From contig JAWPMS010000001.1 in assembly GCA_033344795.1 (NCBI GenBank), positions 1,488,001 to 1,552,000 of the forward strand: DNA of 64,000 nucleotides, in the 5' to 3' direction. Source of the stretch: SHLQ01 sp033344795 (GTDB taxonomy: Bacteria > Actinomycetota > Acidimicrobiia > Acidimicrobiales > SHLQ01). The translations under genes were made by a program, and so were the position numbers. Under the pieces are notes generated by a model. That model was not told the origin of the DNA. It saw only the letters and a list, made by a program, of their open reading frames with translations, and ran no database searches. Below are positions 34,172-41,685 of the stretch, in pieces (within the stretch, counting starts at the first letter, position 1; the number at the start of each line of letters is the position of its first letter).

Positions 34172-35611
34172 TCAGCGCAATACCGTCCGCAGGGCGCGTT
34201 CGGCGGCGCCATGACCGGCCATGCCGTGCACGCCAGCACCTGGGGTCGTGCTCGCGCTCCCGATGAGGATCGTCGGGTCTGGTGTGTCGAACGGATTTCC
34301 TTGCGGTCGGGGACGAAAGACGAGCTGCGTACCGGCGTAGCTACCCCCGCCGATATCGCCGCCGACCAGGTTCATGTTCTGGGCCTCGAGGTCGGCGGGT
34401 GAGGTGATGCGGCGTTTCCGGACGACGTCACGGAAGCCCGGAGCAAATCGCTCGATCTGCGTCTCGATTGCGTCTGTCTGGTCAAGGCCAGAACCGTTGG
34501 GAACGTGGCAATAAGCCCATGCTGTGTGTACGCCCGCGGGCGCCCGCGTCGGATCGAACTGAGAGTGCTGGGCGAGAAGAACAAATGGTTTCTCGGCGTG
34601 GTGACCGGACGCCACGACGGCTTCGGCCTCGGTGATCTCTTCGAGCGTCCCTCCGAGATGAACGGTGCCGGCTCGAGCCACGTTTGGATTGGCCCAGGGG
34701 ATTGGTGCGTCGAGAGAATAGTCGACCTTCCAGGCGGCCGAACCATAACGAAACTTCTGCAGCGACTTGCGGTATTTGCCGGGGAAACGATCGCCGACGA
34801 TGTGATCCACCTGCCTGGGGGAGAGGGAAAAGATCGTGCACGCCGCAGGGGGAAGGTCGGCAAGGGAATGCACCGGACTTCCTGTCTCCACCTGCCCGCC
34901 GAGCGACCGGAGATACGACGTCATGGCATCGGTGATCGACTGAGCTCCGCCTGCGGGAAATCCCCATCCTGTGGTGTGGCCCAACGTTCCGAGAAGGACC
35001 CCGAACGATGAGGTGAACGGACGGGTGAGCGGCAGGATCGAATGTGCGGCGTGCCCGGCGAATAGGGCGCGAGCTTCTGCACTCTTCCAAACCCTTGCTG
35101 CGGTCGTGGCTGCTGGTAACGCAGCGGTCGCGCCAAACCGCGCCGACAGAATGGGTCGTCTTGGAACACGAACAAGCGGATTCAGTGTCAGATCGAGGAG
35201 GGCGTCGACGTTGTCGATCCACGTGTCGTAATAGCGCCGGTAGGCCTTGCCGTCCGATCCCAACTCCTCAGCGGTGCGAACAACATCGTTCCACGCAATA
35301 GCCGCTCTGGCGTCGTCAAGGGGGTGAGCGGCCGCAGCTGGGGGGTTGACCCACTCCAGGCCATGATCGCGAAGTTCGGTTTCGATCGTGGCGAAGAACG
35401 GCGACGCCTTGACCATTGGGTGAATGGCCGAAGCAATGTCGTGGCGCACACCCGCTTCGGTGAGTTCCGCGGTTCGGGCTCCACCACCGATCGTGGTGTT
35501 TGCTTCGAGGACCACGACGGAGCGGCCAGCGCGGGCAAGAGTGATCGCCGCGGCGAGGCCGTTTGGACCCGCACCCACCACAACCGCATCGAGTGAGCGC
35601 GCTGTGTTCAT
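34172..35611 (-). CDS. NAD(P)/FAD-dependent oxidoreductase, phytoene-dehydrogenase-like
   Basis: 479 aa. N-terminal dinucleotide fold VVVGAGPNGLAAAITLARAGRSVVVLEANTTIGGGART (residues 9-45) and a C-terminal ILIGSASTTPGAGVHGMAGHGAAERAL, the FAD-contact typical of phytoene desaturase/CrtI-like and RetSat-like proteins. No carotenoid gene is close by, so a lipid or isoprenoid substrate is only a guess. Divergent from the GhrA-like gene and transcribed towards the Opp operon. Confidence 0.82.
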   Translation of the reverse strand: MNTARSLDAVVVGAGPNGLAAAITLARAGRSVVVLEANTTIGGGARTAELTEAGVRHDIASAIHPMVKASPFFATIETELRDHGLEWVNPPAAAAHPLDDARAAIAWNDVVRTAEELGSDGKAYRRYYDTWIDNVDALLDLTLNPLVRVPRRPILSARFGATAALPAATTAARVWKSAEARALFAGHAAHSILPLTRPFTSSFGVLLGTLGHTTGWGFPAGGAQSITDAMTSYLRSLGGQVETGSPVHSLADLPPAACTIFSLSPRQVDHIVGDRFPGKYRKSLQKFRYGSAAWKVDYSLDAPIPWANPNVARAGTVHLGGTLEEITEAEAVVASGHHAEKPFVLLAQHSQFDPTRAPAGVHTAWAYCHVPNGSGLDQTDAIETQIERFAPGFRDVVRKRRITSPADLEAQNMNLVGGDIGGGSYAGTQLVFRPRPQGNPFDTPDPTILIGSASTTPGAGVHGMAGHGAAERALRTVLR

Positions 35612-35656
35612 GGGTTGAGGTTACGACCCTGTCATGCGGTCGGGCATGCTGTTCGG

Positions 35657-36580
35657 GTGTCAATCATCGTGAATCCCTGGAACCGACCCGAGGAATGGCT
35701 CGAACACCTCCGTAGTGCCCTGCCAACGGAGGAGATCCATGCCTGGCCGGAATGCCCCGACGCGAGGGCGGTCGAGTTCGTCGTTGCGTGGCGGATGAAA
35801 CGAACTGACCTGGCCACGTTCACCGGACTTCGTGCGATTCTGTCGCTCGGGGCGGGTGCGGAGCAGTGGCAAAAGGATGGAACTCCCGACGTCGACATCG
35901 TCCGCTTGGCCGATCCTGCGATGTCCGATGAGATGGCGGCGTATGCCTTGCACTGGGTGATTCGCCTCCAACGAGGGTTCGACGCGACAGACGATCGACA
36001 ACGACGTGGTGTCTGGGCCGAGGTCGACTACGTCCAGGCGGCGAACTACCGGGTCGGCGTGCTGGGATACGGCACAATCGGTGGTCGTATCGGTCGGGCA
36101 TTCACGGACCTTGGATATCGGGTGAACGCATGGTCTCGCTCCGGCACCGACGACGAGAATGTGCAGTCGTTTCGAGGAGACCACGAGCTGGCGACGTTCC
36201 TGGGACACAGCGATGTGGTGATCAATGTCCTCCCAAACACTGCGGAGACGACGGGAATGCTCGACAGCGCCCGGCTGTCACAATTCGCGGACGGCGCGAT
36301 ACTGATCAACATCGGGCGGGGAACCGTGTTGTCGAGTGAGGCCGACCTCATCGAAGCGCTCGACCATGGACCCCTGCGAGCTGCAGTCCTCGATGTAACC
36401 GACCCTGAGCCGCCGCACAGCGACTCACCCTTGTGGGCGCATGCAGCGGTACATCTGACCCCGCACATCGCAGGCAGCACCCAGGTCGCCTCCGCTGCTC
36501 GACTGGTCGCCGACAACATCCTTCGAATTCGTCGTGGGGAGCAGCCCTTCCCGCTCGTCGATCGAGCTCGCGGCTACTAG
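35657..36580 (+). CDS. D-2-hydroxyacid dehydrogenase, glyoxylate/hydroxypyruvate reductase A-like
   Basis: 307 aa from GTG 35657. Opens VSIIVNPWNRPEEWLEHL, with the GhrA-type short N-terminal domain, then the NAD(P) fingerprint VGVLGYGTIGGRIGRAFTDLGYRVNAWSRS near residue 133, NVLPNTAETTGMLD, INIGRGTVLSSEADLIEAL with the catalytic Arg region, and LTPHIAGSTQ with the catalytic His. It would reduce glyoxylate or hydroxypyruvate with NAD(P)H. Its stop is 6 bp from the end of the convergent DUF1697 gene. Confidence 0.85.
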   Translation: MSIIVNPWNRPEEWLEHLRSALPTEEIHAWPECPDARAVEFVVAWRMKRTDLATFTGLRAILSLGAGAEQWQKDGTPDVDIVRLADPAMSDEMAAYALHWVIRLQRGFDATDDRQRRGVWAEVDYVQAANYRVGVLGYGTIGGRIGRAFTDLGYRVNAWSRSGTDDENVQSFRGDHELATFLGHSDVVINVLPNTAETTGMLDSARLSQFADGAILINIGRGTVLSSEADLIEALDHGPLRAAVLDVTDPEPPHSDSPLWAHAAVHLTPHIAGSTQVASAARLVADNILRIRRGEQPFPLVDRARGY

Positions 36581-36586
36581 CCCTCG

Positions 36587-37111
36587 TCAGAGGCTGAGGA
36601 GTTTGACGGTGGAGCGCAGGTTGCGGCCGGTGAGATTGCAGCCTGCGGCACGCTCAAGGGTGTTGACCGTGAGCTTTGATTTGCTTTGCCCATTCTCGTA
36701 CGACACATAGATCACCTTTGCGGTGGCGGTGATGTCGTCGCCGGGATATTTGCTGCCGTCGATCGCCGCAACGCCCGCAGTATCCACTGGATCACCTGCG
36801 AAATAGATCACCTGGTACGCGGGGTCGGCATCGGTCGAGAACGGTGCGTTGTTGAGGATGGATTGGATCTCCGACTGTGCGATGACGACGGCGGGCACTC
36901 GAACGTCGAATGATTCGAGCACCATCTGCTCGACAAGTTGACCGAGATCTTTGGCATCAGCGTCAGAGTCGACAGCGATGTTTCCGCTCTGTATGTAGGT
37001 CGCGACGTTGACCAATCCAGCGTCGGTCAGTGCCGCTCGCAGATCGGCCATGGGCACCTTGTTGTGGCCACTGACGTTGATGCCTCGGAGGAGGATGAGA
37101 CTGCGCTTCAT
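36587..37111 (-). CDS. DUF1697 family protein
   Basis: 174 aa. LILLRGINVSGHNKVPMADLRAALTDAGLVNVATYIQSGNIAVDS is the standard DUF1697 N-terminus, and the C-terminal SKLTVNTLERAAGCNLTGRNLRSTVKLLSL matches the family end (usually TTRNWRTVTKL). Function unknown. The start codon falls inside a 23-bp tandem repeat that bridges to the upstream DUF3052 gene, which is on the same strand, so the two genes are likely co-transcribed. Confidence 0.87.
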   Translation of the reverse strand: MKRSLILLRGINVSGHNKVPMADLRAALTDAGLVNVATYIQSGNIAVDSDADAKDLGQLVEQMVLESFDVRVPAVVIAQSEIQSILNNAPFSTDADPAYQVIYFAGDPVDTAGVAAIDGSKYPGDDITATAKVIYVSYENGQSKSKLTVNTLERAAGCNLTGRNLRSTVKLLSL

Positions 37112-37162
37112 CGCAGCGAGTTTCTGCGCTTCATCGCAGCGAGTTTCTGCGTTTCATCGCAG
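37102..37162. repeat. 23-bp tandem repeat across a gene boundary
   Basis: Unit TGCGCTTCATCGCAGCGAGTTTC repeats at 37102-37124 and 37125-37147, then a partial third copy runs to 37162 with one change. The array covers the start codon of the DUF1697 gene and the last codons of the DUF3052 gene, so extra copies change the intercistronic spacing without breaking either frame. Confidence 0.85.
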
Positions 37163-37564
37163 TTCCTTACGCACCATCAATTTCAGCCCCGACCAGTCGT
37201 CGTCGACGGCACAGACCTTCACGTCGACAAGTCCTCGCCCGAGCACGGCATCACGAACGCCATCCTCGGTCAAGTCGATGAACAACGAGCTCGACTTCTT
37301 CGGCCACACCACCCACACGCTCCGGTCCGGAAATGCCAGACCCCACATCTGCTCGACACGTTTGTCGAGGGCTCGTCGGGTGCGGCAAAAGACCAGCGAG
37401 AGGTCGGGTTTGCCGCGGGCTCCAGAATGGAGAGTCACGTTGTCGGGTAGCGGTACGAGGAGCTCGTCGAGATGATCGGGGGCATCGACTGCGGCGACCA
37501 CGTGCCCTTCCTCGATGCCCAACTTCTTTGGAAGAGGAGTACCCGAATAACCCGCCGTCGCCAT
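37154..37564 (-). CDS. DUF3052 family protein
   Basis: 136 aa from ATG 37564 (MATAGYSGTPLPKKLGIEEG), the conserved DUF3052 start; the frame extends upstream to 37852 but that part overlaps the IclR gene. VPLPDNVTLH, VWVVWPKKSS, DLTEDGVRDAVLGRGLVDVKVCAVDDDWSGLKLMVRKEL are highly conserved in actinobacterial and other members. Function unknown. It lies 31 bp downstream of the IclR gene and 42 bp upstream of DUF1697. Confidence 0.88.
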   Translation of the reverse strand: MATAGYSGTPLPKKLGIEEGHVVAAVDAPDHLDELLVPLPDNVTLHSGARGKPDLSLVFCRTRRALDKRVEQMWGLAFPDRSVWVVWPKKSSSLFIDLTEDGVRDAVLGRGLVDVKVCAVDDDWSGLKLMVRKELR

Positions 37565-37595
37565 CGGATCAGCTTTGCACACTTCTCTTCTGGGT

Positions 37596-38351
37596 TTAGC
37601 CGAGTCGCTCCTCCACGATCTCACGAAGTGCCGATCCGGCATCGGGCAGAACCTCGGGCGAAAAGCGATACGAGGGGCCGTAGAGGCTGATCGTGGCCGT
37701 CCGCTCACCTTCGACTGGAACCGGCACAGCAAGCCCGTTGATTCCCACATCGAGCTCTTGGTTCGTCCACGCGTATCCATCGGCGGCGATCGTGCGCAGC
37801 CGCCGCCGAAGAGCGGAGCTTCGCGTGACTGAGAACTCGGTGGCCGCGGCAAGCGGTGTACGGAGATGATCGGTCAGGCGCGGTGCGGGCCACGACGCCA
37901 TCGCCACCAGGCCAGGAGCCACGAGGTGGAAGTCGTGCCGCTCGCCCGAGACATCTCCGACCGAAACCGGGTTCGCGCCCGCGACATTGGAAATGTAGAG
38001 AAGGGCATCGCCGTCGTCGATCGAAAGTGCGGCGTTCTCGCCGAACTCTTGCACGAGATCGACGAGAAGTGGGTGTACTCGATCCTTCAGCAGCGGTGTC
38101 GTGGCTCCGTCCAGCTGCAGCGTGGCCAGTCCACCACCGGGAATCACCTCTCCATCGGCTGTGCGTTCGAGCATGCGTAGGCGTTCAAGGGTGCCGACCA
38201 AACGTGAGGCGGTCGAACGTGGCAGCCCGGTTCGGCGACCGAGTTCTCGAACGCCAAGTGGCTCTTGGGCTGCGATGACGACCTGAAGAAGGTGGAAGGC
38301 TCGGTCGACTGGCCCCTCGCTGGCTCTTGACTGCGAATCATGAGTGCTCAT
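37596..38351 (-). CDS. IclR-family transcriptional regulator
   Basis: 251 aa. N-terminal winged helix (VDRAFHLLQVVIAAQEPLGVRELGRRTGLPRSTASRLVGTLERLRMLER, residues 15-65) and IclR effector domain (LVQEFGENAALSIDDGDALLYISNVAG, LRRRLRTIAADGYAWTNQELDVGINGLAVPVPV). The ATG is 7 bp from a large inverted repeat shared with the divergent butyrobetaine-hydroxylase-like gene, so it is the likely regulator of the carnitine-type operon, and of itself. Confidence 0.9.
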   Translation of the reverse strand: MSTHDSQSRASEGPVDRAFHLLQVVIAAQEPLGVRELGRRTGLPRSTASRLVGTLERLRMLERTADGEVIPGGGLATLQLDGATTPLLKDRVHPLLVDLVQEFGENAALSIDDGDALLYISNVAGANPVSVGDVSGERHDFHLVAPGLVAMASWPAPRLTDHLRTPLAAATEFSVTRSSALRRRLRTIAADGYAWTNQELDVGINGLAVPVPVEGERTATISLYGPSYRFSPEVLPDAGSALREIVEERLG

Positions 38352-38357
38352 ATGATT

Positions 38358-38391
38358 GTCCTATTGAACAGGACGTCCCGTTCAGTAGGAC
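38358..38391. promoter_or_regulatory. IclR operator between regulator and carnitine-type operon
   Basis: GTCCTATTGAAC (38358-38369) and GTTCAGTAGGAC (38380-38391) form an inverted repeat matching at 11 of 12 positions, with a 10-bp spacer that itself holds the palindrome GGACGTCC (38371-38378). It fills most of the 55-bp gap between the divergent starts, as expected for an operator that controls both directions. Confidence 0.72.
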
Positions 38392-38406
38392 ACTCTAGTT
38401 GGAGGA

Positions 38407-39636
38407 GTGGTGAAACTCAATAGCGTCGAAGCGCCTGAGCTTGCCACCCCGGACTTCTACGAATACCCCTGGGTGCCTGTCGCCGACGTGTCGCTGGAGG
38501 GTCGTTTCGTCAGGATCAACTGGAGCGACGGCCTCGAGCTGGTCGCCTTCGATCTGTGGCTTCGTGAAAACGCATCTGGCGCGGGGTTTGATCTCGCGAC
38601 ACGCGAACACCTTCTCGATCCTGCTGAGCTCGACGACGAGATCGTCATCTCGGCCGTGTCGACGAACAGAGACGGCGCACTTGTCGTCGAGTTTGCCCTC
38701 GATGGGCTCCGAGCCGAGTACCACCCTGGTTGGTTGCGCCATGTGGCCGACGGGAGCCATCGGCCGGATGGTTGGTTGCCACAGCCGACTGAGTGGACGG
38801 CCGCCACCTTCTCCGAACCGCCAACCCACGACGGATCGCGAGTGCTCGAGGATGAGATCGTCTTCGGGAACTGGATGGAGGATCTCCTTCGGTATGGAAT
38901 CAGTCGGCTGCAAGGCTGCCCGGTCGACCCAGATTTCAACTTGTCCTTGGCGGCCAGGATCGGCGCGATCAGGGACACCAACTTCGGCCACGTGTGGGAT
39001 GTGAAAGCCGACGTCACGATGGCGGGATCTGCCGACACCAACTCGACGGCGAACACCAACCTCCGGCTCGGCCCGCACACCGACCTTCCCACCAGGGAGA
39101 CGCCGCCTGGGTTTCAATTCCTGCACTGCATCCTCAACGAGGCCGGTGGAGGTCACTCGACGATGGCCGATGGCGCCGCAGTGGTCGCGACGCTTCGGGA
39201 AGAACACCCCGAGCACTACCAGGCGCTCACGACGTTGTCCTGGGTGTTCTTCAACCGGGGACCAGGGATCGACCATCGGTGGTCTGGACCACTCATCGAT
39301 CTCGGCGTCGACGGGTCGCCGTTGACACTTCGCGCCTTCTACCCCGTGCGAGCATTCCCCGACATGTCGCCGCAGGATCAGCCGCGGGCCTATGCGGCGA
39401 TGCGCTGCTTCAGCCGCTTGGCAGCGAGCGAACGATTCCAGATCGACTATCCCTTCGCCCCCGGTGATCTCGTCGGGTTCGACAACCGTCGGATCCTGCA
39501 TGGACGAGACGCCTTCGAGAGTGGAGGAGAACGTCACCTGCGCGGCATCTACATCGATCACGATGAGGTTCGATCAACCGCCCGGGTGATCAGCCGAGAT
39601 CGGACCGCCCGCAACAAGAACCAAAAAGGGGTCTGA
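38407..39636 (+). CDS. gamma-butyrobetaine hydroxylase-like Fe(II)/2-oxoglutarate dioxygenase
   Basis: 409 aa; tandem GTG codons at 38407 and 38410 follow GGAGGA. Two domains: an N-terminal GBBH-like domain (FVRINWSDGLELVAFDLWLRENASG, residues 35-110, without the usual zinc Cys) and a TauD-type double-stranded helix with the iron triad HTD (LGPHTDLPTRE, near 221) and the distal His in RRILHGRDAF (near 364), with Arg in RHLRGIYIDHDE for 2-oxoglutarate. Family members hydroxylate gamma-butyrobetaine to L-carnitine or trimethyllysine. Downstream genes degrade carnitine, which supports butyrobetaine. The stop codon lies inside a 44-bp palindromic repeat that also encodes the last four residues. 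Confidence 0.85.
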   Translation: MVKLNSVEAPELATPDFYEYPWVPVADVSLEGRFVRINWSDGLELVAFDLWLRENASGAGFDLATREHLLDPAELDDEIVISAVSTNRDGALVVEFALDGLRAEYHPGWLRHVADGSHRPDGWLPQPTEWTAATFSEPPTHDGSRVLEDEIVFGNWMEDLLRYGISRLQGCPVDPDFNLSLAARIGAIRDTNFGHVWDVKADVTMAGSADTNSTANTNLRLGPHTDLPTRETPPGFQFLHCILNEAGGGHSTMADGAAVVATLREEHPEHYQALTTLSWVFFNRGPGIDHRWSGPLIDLGVDGSPLTLRAFYPVRAFPDMSPQDQPRAYAAMRCFSRLAASERFQIDYPFAPGDLVGFDNRRILHGRDAFESGGERHLRGIYIDHDEVRSTARVISRDRTARNKNQKGV

Positions 39637-39668
39637 CCCCTTTTTCAAAAAAGGGGTCAGACCCCTTT
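39625..39668. repeat. 44-bp palindromic element, copy B
   Basis: Inverted repeat with 21-bp arms around a 2-bp centre, same sequence as copy A except for one base of A/T-tract length at the centre. Its TGA at 39634-39636 is the stop of the hydroxylase gene, so the last codons and the stop belong to the element. It separates the hydroxylase from the BKACE-type gene, 35 bp before the latter's start. Confidence 0.9.
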
Positions 39669-39703
39669 GCTCCTACTCTCCCCGAGACCGAAAGAAGACA
39701 GCA

Positions 39704-40606
39704 ATGGCAGACAACAAACACGAGGGTGTTTTCATCACGTGCGCAGTGACCGGTGGTGGCGCGACGACGCACAAGTCGGACAAAGTCCCCGTTACGCCAG
39801 AGCAGATAGCGGACAGCTGCATCGAGGCCGCAAGGGCCGGCGCAGCGATCACCCACGTGCACGTTCGCGAGGATGATGGTTCACCTTCGCGTGACATCGG
39901 CAAATACGCCGAAGTCGTCGAGCGAGTCCGCGGAAGCGACACCGATGTGGTTCTGAACCTGACGGCCGGCATGGGTGGCGACATTGTGTTGGGCGGAGTC
40001 GAAAGCCCGCTCCCACCCGCCGAGGAAGGCACAGACATGGTCGGAGCGACCGAGCGCGTCGAGCACGTGCGCCAGCTCAAGCCCGAGATCTGCACACTCG
40101 ATTGCGGCACCATGAATTTCGGTGAGGGCGACTACATCATGACCAACACGCCGAGTCAGCTCGAAGAGATGGCCAAGCAGATGACCAACATCGGGACGCG
40201 CATCGAGATCGAGGCGTTCGACACCGGTCACCTCGCCCATGCAAAGAGCCTCGTGTCTCGGGGCATCATCCCGCGACCCGTCATGGTGCAGCTGTGTATG
40301 GGCATTCCGTGGGGAGCACCGGACGATCTCAACACGTTCATGGCGATGCGGAACAACGTCCCCGATGACTGGACGTTCTCCGCGTTCAGCATCAGTCGGA
40401 ACCAGATGAAATACGTGTCGCTAGCGGCGATGGCGGGGGGCAACGTGCGAGTTGGCCTCGAAGACAACATCTATCTCGACCGCGGGGTCATGGCGACCAA
40501 CGGAGATCTGGTGGAGCGAGCCGTCACGATCCTCGACGCGCAGAACTACAACATCCTCACGCCTGCTCAGGTGCGCGAGAATCTCGATCTCACGAAGCAC
40601 GGCTGA
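39704..40606 (+). CDS. BKACE-family enzyme, probable 3-dehydrocarnitine cleavage enzyme
   Basis: 300 aa. Beta-keto acid cleavage enzyme fold: VFITCAVTGGGATTHKSDKVPVTPEQIADSC at the start, the zinc ligands in ITHVHVRED (near residue 50), LDCGTMNFG, HPGHL-like DTGHLAHAK and VRVGLEDNIYLDRGV with the metal Glu near 255. These enzymes condense a beta-keto acid with acetyl-CoA to give acetoacetate plus a CoA ester. Next to carnitine dehydrogenase, the substrate is most likely 3-dehydrocarnitine, yielding betainyl-CoA. The dehydrogenase ATG follows the stop by one base. Confidence 0.85.
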   Translation: MADNKHEGVFITCAVTGGGATTHKSDKVPVTPEQIADSCIEAARAGAAITHVHVREDDGSPSRDIGKYAEVVERVRGSDTDVVLNLTAGMGGDIVLGGVESPLPPAEEGTDMVGATERVEHVRQLKPEICTLDCGTMNFGEGDYIMTNTPSQLEEMAKQMTNIGTRIEIEAFDTGHLAHAKSLVSRGIIPRPVMVQLCMGIPWGAPDDLNTFMAMRNNVPDDWTFSAFSISRNQMKYVSLAAMAGGNVRVGLEDNIYLDRGVMATNGDLVERAVTILDAQNYNILTPAQVRENLDLTKHG

Positions 40607-40607
40607 C

Positions 40608-41585
40608 ATGACGAGCGATGTGAAGATCGAGCGTGCAGCCGTCGTCGGCTGTGGTGTGATCGGTGCAGCGTGGGCCAGCCGGTTGGTGCTCAACGGCGTC
40701 GATGTCGCCCTCAGCGATCCGTCTCCTGATGCCGAACAGATCTTCGTCGAGGTTCTGGCCAACGCCGTGCTCGCGTACGACGACCTCGGGCTCCCTACAG
40801 ACCGTCGGGGCACATACCGAATGGCGACATCGGTCGCTGACGCGGTCGCTGACGCTCAGTTCGTTCAGGAGAGTGTCCCCGAGCGCCCCGACGTCAAGCA
40901 GGCCGTGCTGGCGGAGATAGAGGCTGCCGCACCCGTCGGCACGATCATTGGTTCGTCGACCTCGGGTATCAAGCCGTCGACTATGCAACAGAGCATGATG
41001 AACCCCGAACGGTTGGTGGTGGGTCATCCATACAACCCGGTGTACCTGCTCCCGGTTGTGGAAGTTGTCGGCGGCGAACTCACCTCGATCGACGCGATCG
41101 ATCGAGCGAAGGAGATCTACACCAGCATCGGAATGAAGCCCGTGCACGTACGAGTGGAGATCGACGCGTTCGTGGGAGATCGGCTCCTCGAAGCGTTGTG
41201 GCGAGAAGCACTTTGGCTCGTGAACGACGGTGTCGCCACGACCCAAGAGATCGACGACATCATGACGCACGGCTTCGGGCTGCGGTGGGCGCAGATGGGA
41301 CTCTTCGAGACCTACCGCGTCGCAGGTGGAGCCGGCGGCTTTCGTCACTTCGTCGAACAGTTCGGGCCGACGCTCGATTGGCCGTGGACCAAACTCATGG
41401 ACACGCCCGACTTCACCCCGGAGCTTGTCGACACGCTTGTCGAACAAAGCGACGCCCAGTCGGGCATGCACTCGATTCGAGAGCTCGAGCGCACACGTGA
41501 CCAGAACGTGGTCGGGTTCTTGAAGGTGCTCGAAGCCAACGAGTGGGGCGCAGGGATCACCATCGCCGAACACCGCCAACGCTGA
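40608..41585 (+). CDS. L-carnitine dehydrogenase (3-hydroxyacyl-CoA dehydrogenase family)
   Basis: 325 aa from ATG 40608, one base after the previous stop. NAD-binding AAVVGCGVIGAAWASRLVLNGVDVALSDP at the N-terminus, QESVPERPDVKQAVLAEIE and the diagnostic VVGHPYNPVYLLPVVEVVGGELT near residue 139, matching carnitine dehydrogenases rather than fatty-acid enzymes. Length fits the single-domain form without the thioesterase fusion. It would oxidise L-carnitine to 3-dehydrocarnitine for the BKACE partner. Last gene of the operon; palindromic copies C and D follow its stop. Confidence 0.88.
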   Translation: MTSDVKIERAAVVGCGVIGAAWASRLVLNGVDVALSDPSPDAEQIFVEVLANAVLAYDDLGLPTDRRGTYRMATSVADAVADAQFVQESVPERPDVKQAVLAEIEAAAPVGTIIGSSTSGIKPSTMQQSMMNPERLVVGHPYNPVYLLPVVEVVGGELTSIDAIDRAKEIYTSIGMKPVHVRVEIDAFVGDRLLEALWREALWLVNDGVATTQEIDDIMTHGFGLRWAQMGLFETYRVAGGAGGFRHFVEQFGPTLDWPWTKLMDTPDFTPELVDTLVEQSDAQSGMHSIRELERTRDQNVVGFLKVLEANEWGAGITIAEHRQR

Positions 41586-41602
41586 CCGATACACAATCGA
41601 GT

Positions 41603-41648
41603 AAAGGGGGGTCTGACCCCTTTTTCAAAAAAGGGGTCAGACCCCTTT
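41603..41648. repeat. palindromic element, copy C
   Basis: Same element as copies A and B but 46 bp, with six rather than four G in the left arm. It lies between the convergent carnitine dehydrogenase and CocE-type hydrolase genes, where the hairpin flanked by T-tracts could end transcription from either side. Confidence 0.88.
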
Positions 41649-41662
41649 GTTGTGAACGCGAT

Positions 41663-41678
41663 AGGGGTCTGACCCCTT
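41663..41678. repeat. half copy of the palindromic element (copy D)
   Basis: AGGGGTCTGACCCCTT: one arm only, 14 bp after copy C and 7 bp before the stop of the CocE-type hydrolase gene. It suggests decay of, or partial duplication from, the neighbouring full element. Confidence 0.75.
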
Positions 41679-41685
41679 GTTGGGT

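Noticed and set aside
39704..40606. Lysine-fermentation role (3-keto-5-aminohexanoate cleavage) for the BKACE enzyme
   Set aside because: Neighbouring genes fit carnitine use, and no other lysine-fermentation gene is present.
20499..41678. Palindromic repeats as a CRISPR array or simple terminators
   Set aside because: Copies are far apart without regular spacers, and one lies inside a coding region that is read through, so neither explanation fits all copies.
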